A DNA stretch of 64,000 nucleotides. Origin: CAVXWV01 sp963695415 (lineage in GTDB: Bacteria > Chloroflexota > Anaerolineae > Anaerolineales > UBA4823). The position numbers and the translations under genes are program-made. Positions 8,668-16,497 of the stretch are shown here, in pieces. Positions within the stretch are counted from its first letter, which is position 1. Each line of letters begins with the position of its first letter. Under the pieces are notes generated by a model that was not told the origin of the DNA, did no database searches, and worked only from the letters and a program-made list of their open reading frames with translations. The DNA lies in contig CAVOGL010000001.1 in the NCBI GenBank assembly GCA_963695415.1, forward strand, positions 248,001 through 312,000, read 5' to 3'.

Positions 8668-8850
8668 CTAGACCAACCTGGTCAGATAATCCCAGGTGGA
8701 AACAGCCGCGTCGGAAACGGACTGGGTGACCATTTTCGCTTCGTTATTGGCTTCCACCACAAAATCCGTCACAGGCTTTATTCCAGTTAAAACAAAATCA
8801 TTCACATCTGAAATGAAGTTCCCGGACTTAATATCGCTTCGTATTTTCAT
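8668..8850 (-). CDS. Leader-bearing 60-aa helical peptide (peptide 3)
   Basis: The ATG at 8850 follows a strong AAGGAGG ribosome site with 8-bp spacing. Leader MKIRSDIKSG matches its neighbours. The core is an amphipathic, Val/Ala/Ser-rich helical sequence (DFVVEANNEAKMVTQSV) ending WDYLTRLV, with no Cys. No known family is recognised. It lies between two other leader-bearing genes on the same strand, each with its own ribosome site, so one transcript with separately tuned translation is likely. Confidence 0.7.
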   Translation of the reverse strand: MKIRSDIKSGNFISDVNDFVLTGIKPVTDFVVEANNEAKMVTQSVSDAAVSTWDYLTRLV

Positions 8851-8868
8851 TAATAAACCTCCTTGGAT

Positions 8869-9153
8869 TCAGCAAGTACCGCTTTTATCCGGGTAATAGA
8901 CACCACCGATCCAACCTCCGCCAGTGGTAGGCGGCTGGGTGGGTGGAACGGTTCCGGTGGAACAGTAACCGCTGTAATCAGGATAATATTCACCGCTCAC
9001 ATACCCGCCCGAGGCAGTCGGGTAGGAAGAAGGACAGACACCACCATTGGCACAAACTTCCATTTTTTGGGATGCTGATTTCCAGGCATTGCGCACTGCA
9101 TCACATTCCGCATAACTGTTGAACCCCGCTCGCAGGTCAGTTCTTATGTTCAT
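8869..9153 (-). CDS. Leader-bearing peptide with two GG(Y/W)..YYPD.SG.C repeats (peptide 4)
   Basis: 94 aa from the ATG at 9153, chosen because a GAGGAG site lies 8 bp upstream; a GTG 9 bp earlier is also in frame. Leader MNIRTDLRAG is followed by a Cys-containing spacer (AECDAVRNAWKSASQKMEVC). Two 16-residue repeats then follow, GGYVSGEYYPDYSGYC and GGWIGGVYYPDKSGTC, joined by a PPTQPPTT linker. The second repeat ends the protein. The same repeat occurs twice in the gene 9774-10022. The Cys, Asp, Ser and aromatic positions are fixed, which suggests a disulfide-closed or modified exported mini-domain. No family is recognised. Confidence 0.75.
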   Translation of the reverse strand: MNIRTDLRAGFNSYAECDAVRNAWKSASQKMEVCANGGVCPSSYPTASGGYVSGEYYPDYSGYCSTGTVPPTQPPTTGGGWIGGVYYPDKSGTC

Positions 9154-9220
9154 TGAATTCACTCCTCGAATTCACAATTACCTACCCATATCCTCCGGCA
9201 AACTCGCCAGGTGATCTGGT

Positions 9221-9412
9221 TCAAGAATTATAGGGAACTGCCACTTCAGGCAGGTAACCTTTACCCAAAGCCTGTTGGTACCATTTCTGATACTCTTTCT
9301 GCCAATATTCCACGTTCTTGGTGCATGCCTCGATGGATTGACCACCAGATAGTCCAGACTTCACACGGAGTTGCGGGATATGATTACGATTGATTTTCAA
9401 GTCGTCTCTCAT
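9221..9412 (-). CDS. Leader-bearing 63-aa peptide with N-terminal extension (peptide 5)
   Basis: The ATG at 9412 follows an AGGAG site. The leader is not at the extreme N-terminus: 14 residues (MRDDLKINRNHIPQ) precede LRVKSGLSGG. The gene 9774-10022 has the same arrangement (..VPQ then LRMRTSLRSG), so this is a second leader form with a (I/V)PQ stretch before the common motif. The core contains one Cys (IEACTKNVEYW) and many Tyr/Trp/Gln residues (WQKEYQKWYQQALGKGY). No known domain. Confidence 0.65.
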   Translation of the reverse strand: MRDDLKINRNHIPQLRVKSGLSGGQSIEACTKNVEYWQKEYQKWYQQALGKGYLPEVAVPYNS

Positions 9413-9498
9413 GCTGTACTCCTATCGATGTACCGGCATTCCCGGGCGAACCAGCATGTAAGCAAGAACGCCCGGGAGGAATTTACGTATGTAATTTC

Positions 9499-9699
9499 TT
9501 AGTCGGGGATGAAGAGTTCCTGACCCGGTCTAATCAAGTTCGGGTCGGGACCGATGGTCGCCTGGTTGGAGAAGTAGATCCTGGCAACGTTGTCTGCGTT
9601 CATGTTGCCGAAATACTTCTGGGAAATTAACGAAAGGTTATCACCACTCTGGACTGTGTAACAGGCTGCGCCGGCTTTCAAATTGGTCTGAATTTTCAT
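9499..9699 (-). CDS. Leader-bearing LysM peptide, intact (peptide 6)
   Basis: 66 aa. The start at 9699 is set by AAGGAGA 7 bp upstream; the open frame extends further 5' but without a ribosome site. Leader MKIQTNLKAG is followed by a complete LysM domain, CYTVQSGDNLSLISQKYFG to LIRPGQELFIPD. It is a close paralogue of peptide 2 (8327-8572), the two sharing almost every LysM core position. A free-standing LysM domain exported alone would bind peptidoglycan or another GlcNAc polymer. No Sec signal peptide is present, so export must rely on another route, for which the leader and the ABC exporter are the obvious candidates (inference). Confidence 0.8.
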   Translation of the reverse strand: MKIQTNLKAGAACYTVQSGDNLSLISQKYFGNMNADNVARIYFSNQATIGPDPNLIRPGQELFIPD

Positions 9700-9773
9700 T
9701 GAGTTCTCCTTCTGATAGGTTTTACAAATTTCAATCTTAGTCTGTTCCCGTTCAATACGGTACCGAATTCGAG

Positions 9774-10022
9774 CTAGACCGAACAATAACCGCTCATGTC
9801 CGGATAAAATACACCATTCACCCATCCACCGCCTTGAGTCGGAGGAGGAGTTGTCGGTGGATTTGTTGGTGGGGGTGTTTGACCTGAGCAATAACCGCTC
9901 ATATCGGCATAAAAAACACCGTTTACCCATCCACCACCGGTGGTGGCACCACTCCTCAGGCTGGTGCGCATTCTTAACTGCGGAACAGCCTGTTCAAGGG
10001 TTATTCGATTCGTTTCTTGCAT
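9774..10022 (-). CDS. Leader-bearing peptide with two GGW..YPD.SG.C repeats (peptide 7)
   Basis: 82 aa from the ATG at 10022, which has a GGAGG site 6 bp upstream. A 15-residue extension (MQETNRITLEQAVPQ) precedes the leader LRMRTSLRSG. The core consists of GGWVNGVFYADMSGYC, a PPPTNPPTTPPPTQ linker and GGWVNGVFYPDMSGYC, then Ser-Val. The repeats match those of peptide 4 (8869-9153) in every Gly, aromatic, Asp, Ser and Cys position. It is the first peptide gene of the minus-strand run, next to the small membrane protein. Confidence 0.75.
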   Translation of the reverse strand: MQETNRITLEQAVPQLRMRTSLRSGATTGGGWVNGVFYADMSGYCSGQTPPPTNPPTTPPPTQGGGWVNGVFYPDMSGYCSV

Positions 10023-10131
10023 AGTAACCTCCATAAGTCTTGTTCTCTCCGATATAACTGGAGCGATAATTATTTTACCCAAACCATAGTCGCTCGAACA
10101 GCGACATTTGTCTTATTTTTAGGGTCAGCAA

Positions 10132-10350
10132 TTATTCTGATTCCTTGACATCCTCAGATTCTGCATCAACCACTTCCCCTTCTGGTTTATCTGCTTTATT
10201 CCCACTCACCCAATCACTGGCTTTTTGGGTTAATGAAATTGTTGAATCAGCCGCCTTACTGGCGGCTTCGTCAATGTTTTTGCTCCAGCGGCTTCTGGCG
10301 ATCAGGTAACCGACTACCAGAGCGATGAGCAGCAAAATAAAAAGTTGCAT
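10132..10350 (-). CDS. Small single-span membrane protein
   Basis: 72 aa, one N-terminal membrane span (LFILLLIALVVGYLIA) then a positively charged RSRWSK and a Ser/Ala/Asp-rich, strongly acidic tail (VVDAESEDVKESE). The span and following residues resemble the start of the protein encoded at 6514-7053. A GGAGG site lies 6 bp before the ATG. It heads the minus-strand run of peptide genes and SPFH protein and is probably cotranscribed with them. Function unknown. The 198 bp between its start and the divergent kinase gene must hold both promoters; I could not assign -10/-35 boxes with confidence. Confidence 0.65.
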   Translation of the reverse strand: MQLFILLLIALVVGYLIARSRWSKNIDEAASKAADSTISLTQKASDWVSGNKADKPEGEVVDAESEDVKESE

Positions 10351-10548
10351 TATTGGCCTCCATATAATGGTTTTGCTAATCGCAATCTCGATGGGTCTTG
10401 CCTGTCGTTGGGTTTTTAAAATGGCTGACCGATCGAGGCTAAATTGTACCTTAAATCACAGATTTAAGCCTGTAAGCGATGGTCTTGAAGACGAATTGAC
10501 AATATTCTGCGATCATCGGAACCAATTTTCGATTAAAATGAAGCCACC

Positions 10549-12142
10549 ATGCAAGACTCCCTGGTGGGGACCACTCTCGGTAAATACCAGATCATCGAAG
10601 AACTTGGCAAAGGCGGTATGGCTGTGGTGTATAAAGCGTACCAGCCCAGCCTGGATCGCTTCGTAGCCATCAAGGTGCTTTACAGGCACCTGATGGAAGG
10701 ATCGTCCTTCCTGGAGCGGTTCCAACGTGAAGCGCGTGCAGCCGCCGCCTTGCGCCATGAGAACATTGTCCAGGTCTTCGATTTCGACGTCCAGGACGGC
10801 ACCTATTATATGGTGATGGAATACATCGAAGGCGAATCGCTTAAAGACAGGCTGGTGCGCCTTGGAAAATCGGGCAGCAGGTTGGATGCTGGTACCGCCA
10901 TCGACATCTTCACCCAAATTGCCTCAGCCCTTTCCTTCGCACATAAAGCCGGGATGCTGCATCGCGATATGAAACCATCCAACATCCTGCTGGACCAGCA
11001 GGGCAGAGCTTACCTGGCAGATTTTGGCATCGCGCGCATTGTCAGTGAAAAATCGATCACCATGACCGGCGCGCTGATCGGCACCCCGGAGTACATGTCG
11101 CCGGAACAGGCGCTGGGCAACCCGCTTTCTGCTGCCAGCGACATCTATTCTCTCGCCATCACCCTCTTTGAAATCCTTTCAAACAAGGTACCCTTCCAGG
11201 CGAACACGCCCATCTCAACCATCCAGCTGCACATATCCCAACCTGCGCCTACCCTGCGCAGTGTACATGTGGATGTGCCCGGATCTCTCGAACAGGTGCT
11301 GGCGAAAGCGCTCGCTAAGGATGCTTCCATGCGCTACCAGAGCGTGGATGAATTCCTCGCCGCCGTACAACAGGCATCGAAGTCAGGAGAAAGCGGAGCT
11401 ACGGTGGTGGAGCCTTTGCCCATCCCGACACAGGCGACCATCGTCGAACCCAGGCTGGAGCCCAGGCTGGAGCCGAAAACCTGCGCCTGTAATACAAACA
11501 CCGGTTTACCCCCAGGAACAAAAAAAGAAACGTTCACTGGCATGGCTGCCTTTGAGTGGTTGCGCGGTTATCCTGCTCCTGATCGTGGGGATGATATTGG
11601 CAACCATGACGGGATGGATAAGCCTGCCCTTTTTATCCGGTTTTATGGTGCCCGTTGTGGAGGACACTCCGCAGGTGATCGTGGTGACTTCCACCCCAAG
11701 CGACGAACCGCAGGCTGGGTCAGACCCGGTTCTTGTGCCCAGCGCTACTGAAGCGGAATCATCGGGTGTTCAACAACCCAGCGCAACCCCTGAAGAAGAA
11801 AAACCACCTACAGCAGCCCCGCCTACGAACACGCTTGCTCCCCCAACCGATACACCTTTTCCAACAGCGACCCTGGAAGCACCATACCTGACCCTGACCC
11901 GCAACGTTTTATGCTATCAGAGCACCAACACCAATTCAGAGGCACACTGGAACCTGACCGCAGGCGATATTGTGCCCATCATCGGCTTCCAAAACGATGG
12001 ATGGTGGCTGGTCGCCATCGATGATCCACGCACACGCACGAAATGCTGCTGGGTGGCGAACGGCGAACCCGGTGGAAATTTGGAAATCCTGCCTGTAATC
12101 AACTTCGAAATCGACCGCATGGACTGCCCGCCGCTGCCCTAA
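10549..12142 (+). CDS. Transmembrane Ser/Thr protein kinase with extracellular SH3-like domain (one frameshift)
   Basis: Hanks-type kinase domain at residues about 12-280: glycine loop GKGGMAVVYKA, VAIKVL lysine, LHRDMKPSN catalytic loop, ADFGIAR, and APE-like TPEYMSPEQA. A linker with repeated EPRLEP follows. The frame then breaks at the AAAA run 11476-11479. Removing one A continues as PAPVIQTPVYPQEQKKK and a membrane span (GCAVILLLIVGMILATM), a Pro/Thr-rich stalk and a C-terminal Cys-containing SH3b-like region (LTRNVLCYQ, GDIVPIIG, WWLVAIDDP, CCWVANGE) to the stop at 12142. The rebuilt protein has about 530 aa, normal for PknB-like receptors of this phylum. It would sense a cell-surface ligand and phosphorylate cytoplasmic targets. 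Confidence 0.85.
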
Positions 12143-12228
12143 ACTCCTGGCGTAGCGAAACAACAAATTGTGTGTTACAACAAGGTATAAAAACAAATCT
12201 ATCAATTCGCTGAAGGGGATCCGGAACC

Positions 12229-13169
12229 ATTATAACTCATTATCAAATCATCCTCAACCCAACTTCAGGAAGGGGCACCGGCGAGAAGGTTTTTCCTGAC
12301 CTGTTGAAAATCCTGCAAGAGAAAGGACTGGATTTCAGCATCGAACGGACCCAGGCTCCCTGGCACGCTGCTGAATTGGCAGAACAAGCAGCGCGGGAAG
12401 GCAGCGAGGTGGTCGTTTCAGTCGGCGGAGACGGAACCGCCAACGAAGTGCTCAATGGGCTGGCTAAGGTTCATCTCGAGAATGACTGCCATACGGCGAT
12501 GGGTATCATACCGGTGGGCAGGGGCAACGATTTTGCTTACGGTATTGGCATGCACCATGACCTGAAAACATCCGTGGATCACCTGTTACGCGACAGGCGT
12601 AAACGCATCGATGTGGGTTTTGCCAGAGGTGGAGATTTTCCGGACGGAAGGTATTTTGGTAATGGGGTTGGCATCGGTTTCGATGCAGTGGTTGGATTTG
12701 AAGCTTTGAAACTGAAAAGGCTGCACGGTTTTCCCTCCTACATTGTCGCTGCCTTGAAGACCATTTTCCTTTATTTCCAGGCACCCACCGTACAGATCGA
12801 GTTTAATAATCCAGACAACAAGCATGAAATGGAACAACCTGCCCTGATGGTTTCGGTGATGAACGGCAGGAACTCGGCGGTGGGTTCATGATGGCGCCTG
12901 AAGGAGAGATGGACGACAGCGTTTTCGATGTGACCATCGCCGACCAGGTCAGCCGACTGGAAATCTTTGGCTTGTTGTTAAAATTTATGCAGGGTACACA
13001 GGCAGACCACCGTGCCATCCACACCTACCAGACGGGAAGCATCACCGTCCGTGCGATCAACGGTTTCCTGCCTGCTCATGCCGACGGTGAGACTCTGTGC
13101 ACCAACGGTCAGGTTTTAGAATTGAGCATAGTGCCCAGGCTTTTCGATGTAATCGTCTCAGATGAATGA
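12229..13169 (+). CDS. Diacylglycerol/sphingosine kinase-like lipid kinase (frameshift; no ATG start)
   Basis: The N-terminal part reads THYQIILNPTSGRGTGEKV, then VVVSVGGDGTANEVLNGL (the GGDGT nucleotide-binding motif of the DAGK catalytic domain) and MGIIPVGRGNDFAYGIG. The frame ends at 12891. Adding one base near 12870 continues as GGGFMMAPEGEMDDSVFDV (the family's second motif) to 13169, giving about 313 aa, the usual length for DgkB/YegS proteins. No ATG, GTG or TTG lies at the natural start: the homologous region begins at ATT 12229 or ATA 12232, after AAGGGG. Either a rare ATT start is used or one base is wrong. The 3' end overlaps the acyltransferase gene by 8 bp, making a phospholipid gene pair. 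Confidence 0.8.
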
Positions 13170-13875
13170 ACCCATCCCTGTAATAACAAGCCAGCTGCCA
13201 CTAAGGACAAAAGTAGTGGTTTCGGCAGTGAGGGGGATCACCAGGTTGATCTGCCGTATCGAAGCCAGCGAATTGCACAAAGTACCCCGCAGTGGACCGT
13301 TAATCCTGGTAGCAAACCACGTAAACTTCCTTGATGCGCCAGTTCTATACACCCAGCTCATACCGCGCCCGGTGACTGGTTTTGCAAAGGTTGAAACCTG
13401 GGATAACCCCATCATCGGCGCTCTGTTTACACTGGGAGGCGCCATTCCATTAAAGCGCGGATCAGCGGACATAAACGCCATTCAGAAGGGACTTCGGGCG
13501 CTCGAAATTGGTAAGATTGTCACCATTACCCCAGAAGGCACACGCTCGGGGGACGGCAGGCTGCGCCGCGGGCACCCCGGCATGGTTACCCTGGCGCTGC
13601 ACTCCGGAGCTCCCCTGCTCCCCATCGCCGTGTTCGGAATGGACACCTACCGGGACAACATCCGGCACCTTAAACGGACCGATTTTACCATCCGTGTTGG
13701 CACCCCATTTTCGATCAACACTGGCGGTGAGAGTGTCAACCAGGCGCTGCGCCGGGTAATTGCCGATGAGATCATGTGCCAGCTGGCATTACTGCTGCCT
13801 GCAGAATACCGGGGGGAATACCGGGACTGCATGATGGCAGGTGCCCCCAAATACCTGGTTCCAGCAACCCTCTGA
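13162..13875 (+). CDS. plsC: 1-acyl-glycerol-3-phosphate acyltransferase family protein (PlsC-like)
   Basis: 237 aa. Motif I NHVNFLD (NHX4D, catalytic His) at residue about 51 and motif III PEGTRS at about 123 identify the LPLAT/PlsC family, which transfers an acyl chain to the sn-2 position of lysophosphatidate. FTLGGAIPLKRG and LPIAVFGMD match the family's other conserved blocks. It starts inside the 3' end of the lipid kinase gene (ATGA-type coupling), so the two are cotranslated and probably act together in phosphatidate metabolism at the membrane. Intact. Confidence 0.85.
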   Translation: MNEPIPVITSQLPLRTKVVVSAVRGITRLICRIEASELHKVPRSGPLILVANHVNFLDAPVLYTQLIPRPVTGFAKVETWDNPIIGALFTLGGAIPLKRGSADINAIQKGLRALEIGKIVTITPEGTRSGDGRLRRGHPGMVTLALHSGAPLLPIAVFGMDTYRDNIRHLKRTDFTIRVGTPFSINTGGESVNQALRRVIADEIMCQLALLLPAEYRGEYRDCMMAGAPKYLVPATL

Positions 13876-13878
13876 GCA

Positions 13879-14824
13879 ATGCGCAGTGAATTCAAAGCCA
13901 TGGGTACGCGCGTTACCCTGGTCAGTGATACATCCGGGATTCCACAAAGAGAGATCAATTGGCTGGAAATCGAGCGCATTCACCACCTGGCTAGAGTCTG
14001 GTTCCTGGAATGGGAGCGGATTTTCAGTCGATTTTTACCGGAGAGTGAATTAACCCGGCTCAACCAGCAAGCGGGTTCGTGGACCGAGGTAAGTCGTCCC
14101 ATGTGGGAAGTGCTTTCAACAGCTCTCAAAGGCGCACGGGAGACCGGAGGCGTGGTCACCCCTGTGGTGCTCCCCCAGCTGGTGTCCGCAGGTTACGACC
14201 GGTCTTTCGAACAGCTTCCCAAGGGATGCATGCAGGACAAAAGACTGGAAGATGTAGAAATACGATCAACCCTGCCGGATGTCGAAGCCTGGCAGCAGGT
14301 TCAGCTGGATGCGGAAATGCACAAGGTGTTCACCCCGCCGGGTTTTCACCTCGACCTGGGCGGTTACGCAAAGGGATGGGCCTGCAGACACCGCAGCCCG
14401 GCTGCTGGGCGAATACTCCCCCTGCCTGGTGGATACGGGCGGTGACATCCGTATCAGCGGACCGCGTACGAGCGGTAAGCCCTGGCGGGTTGCTATCGCC
14501 CACCCGCTTCACCCCGGTGAGAACCTGTGTGTGCTGGAGTTGGGTGTGGCACAGACCGCCTCGATTCGCGCAATTGCGACCTCCAGCCCCTTGATTCGCC
14601 GCTGGCATGTGGGTTCAGGGTGGAACCACCACCTGATCGATCCGCGCACCGGGCAGCCAGCCGTCTCAGACCTGCTGCAGGTGACTGTGCTGGGACCCAC
14701 AGCCCTGCAGGCGGAGATCGCTGCAAAAGCCATCTTCATCCTGGGTGGTGAGAAAGGATTGACCTGGCTGGAAGCAAATAAGGAGATGGTTGGAATCCTG
14801 GTTTATGGGACCGGGGACCGGTGA
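13879..14824 (+). CDS. apbE: FAD:protein FMN transferase (ApbE-like), one frameshift
   Basis: The N-terminus MRSEFKAMGTRVTL is the usual ApbE opening. HLDLGGYAKGW, the flavin-binding region, lies near residue 165. The frame then breaks; removing one T at about 14383 continues as ADTAARLLGEYSPCLVDTGGDIRISG (DTGGD motif), WNHHLIDPRTGQP and ILGGEKGLTWLE to 14824, giving 314 aa, normal for the family. ApbE attaches FMN covalently to a Thr of target proteins, usually outside the membrane, using FAD and Mg2+. No signal peptide is visible, and no Rnf or Nqr target is encoded nearby. It follows the PlsC gene by 3 bp. Confidence 0.8.
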
Positions 14825-15279
14825 CGGAAGACCGGGGGGTTGATTTTCCATTATTTTGGAGAAATAAAAGAACCGCAAAGGGCGCAACGGACGCGAAGGA
14901 AAGCGAAAAAAGGTTATAAAAATCCGCGAAATCCAACCATCCGCGTTATCCGCGATGAAAAACAATTAAACCGCTAAGGACACAAAGGACACGAAGGAAA
15001 ACGAAGAAAACAGAGGAAAAAAGAAAAACATTCGATTCATTCGTCCATTCGCTTCATTCGTGTTAAAAAATCTGCGAAATCCAACCATCCGCGTCATCCG
15101 CGATGAAAAACATTTAAACCGCAATGGACACAAAGGACGCGAAGGAAAACGAAGAAAACAGAGGAAAAAAGAAAAACATTCGATTCATTCGTCCATTCGC
15201 TGCATTCGGTGCTTTCGCATAAAAAAAATCCGCGAAATCCAACCATCCGCGTCATCCGCGTTGAAAAATAATTGAACCG
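14825..15279 (+). repeat. Intergenic block of degenerate dispersed repeats
   Basis: About 450 bp without a gene. It holds alternating short phrases: AACCGC-AAAGGACGCGAAGG types, TCCGCGAAATCCAACCATCC types and TTCGTCCATTCGCT types. Each occurs two or three times with small changes, for example at about 14890-15040 and 15060-15270. Related phrases recur at 25970, 27540, 29560, 41450-41990, 43330, 46180-46490, 49050 and 49850. It has no coding signature. A phrase of the type GACCGGGGACCGGTGACGGAAGACC at its left edge is related to the linker at 44600-44690. Confidence 0.75.
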
Positions 15280-16497
15280 CTAACTTTCCTCCCACACGTA
15301 ACCGACTGCGGGTGCGAAAGGCACCATCAGGTCACTCAAAGCCGGTCCCAGGACCTCGATCTGATCCAGGCGGTTTGAGCCCAGTCCGATAGAATTCGCC
15401 AGGTTGAGGTGATTGACCGTGCGCAGGAATGGAACCTGCGGGTTATCTGCCGCAGGATCGAAACCCATCGCCGCGGTGGCAATGGAATCCACACTTACGG
15501 CATTCTTCCCTGCCAGAAGCACTCCCGGCGCAACCTGGCGAGCTCCCCGGGCATTCGAATTTTCACCCGCTTCGATTGTCTTGATCCCATCCACAATCCC
15601 CAGGTGTATGGGTCTTGACCTGTTCAGGTCGATCACCACCCGCGGCAGGCGGGTCAGGGTTTCGCCGGGTTCGCCATGGAAGGCGCTGCGCCACCAGTCA
15701 CCCGGTTGGCGCGTGTATAAATGTGCAGGCACGATCCCAACCAGGTTTTTCATCGTGTGCGTCACCCCGCAATCCACGTGGCATTTCATCTTGGAAACTG
15801 AGATGAAGGTGTCGCATTCAACCAGGCTGCGGTTGAGCATGAAGGATGGATACACAAGCCCATCCGGAACAGGGACCTCGACAAAATCCGGGTATGGATC
15901 GGGTAAATTCAAATTCACCAGGCGTGCGTTCAATGCGCTGGCAGCCTGTTCATATCCCCAGGCTGCAAAGGAGCGGTCATCATATACAGCTTCAGCGATC
16001 ACCAACTCACCCGCACCCGCATCAAGGAGCAGCTCTCCCAGAGCCTGCACCACCAGCGGGTGAGTGGCGACGGTTTCTTCTGCGGCAAGTCCACCCATGT
16101 CGAATTGATCCACCCCGCCCGTGAGGTTTACTTTGATCACCACCACACCGCCGTATGGAATGATGGTTTCCCCTCCACCCAGGGAATCCAGCATCAACGC
16201 CAGAGTCCCCCTGATCTGTGCCAGGTCATAATCCTGGACCTTCCCGCTGGCGACCTGTTGGGAAGGCAGCCATGGAGGCGAAGCCGTGCTGGTGGCATCG
16301 ATACCTTCGGAAACGGGCATCACCGTTGGGCTGGAAAGCGGAGTCGAAGTATCAGAAAGAACGGGTTGGGGACTTTGAACAGGATCTGACAGGGCTCCCT
16401 GCTCTGACCCGCATCCCTGGACCAGCAAGCCGGTTGACGCTGCAGCCGAAACCGCTGCGATCCATTTCAGGAACTGACGGCGTGATAACTGGGTCAC
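15280..16497 (-). CDS. DUF362 domain lipoprotein with Tat signal
   Basis: 405 aa. The N-terminus MTQLSRRQFLKWIAAVSAAA is a twin-arginine signal ending in a lipobox (LLVQGC), so export in a folded, possibly cofactor-bearing state is expected. The body fits DUF362 proteins: VVIKVNLTGG, VVQALGELLLDAGAGELVIAEA, CDTFISVSKMKCHVDCGVTHTMKNLVGIVP and VLLAGKNAVSVDSIATAAMGFDP. The family's reaction is not known to me; some members carry Fe-S ligands, but the usual ferredoxin-type cluster is not seen here. It overlaps the upstream DUF362 gene by 4 bp. Confidence 0.8.
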   Translation of the reverse strand: MTQLSRRQFLKWIAAVSAAASTGLLVQGCGSEQGALSDPVQSPQPVLSDTSTPLSSPTVMPVSEGIDATSTASPPWLPSQQVASGKVQDYDLAQIRGTLALMLDSLGGGETIIPYGGVVVIKVNLTGGVDQFDMGGLAAEETVATHPLVVQALGELLLDAGAGELVIAEAVYDDRSFAAWGYEQAASALNARLVNLNLPDPYPDFVEVPVPDGLVYPSFMLNRSLVECDTFISVSKMKCHVDCGVTHTMKNLVGIVPAHLYTRQPGDWWRSAFHGEPGETLTRLPRVVIDLNRSRPIHLGIVDGIKTIEAGENSNARGARQVAPGVLLAGKNAVSVDSIATAAMGFDPAADNPQVPFLRTVNHLNLANSIGLGSNRLDQIEVLGPALSDLMVPFAPAVGYVWEES

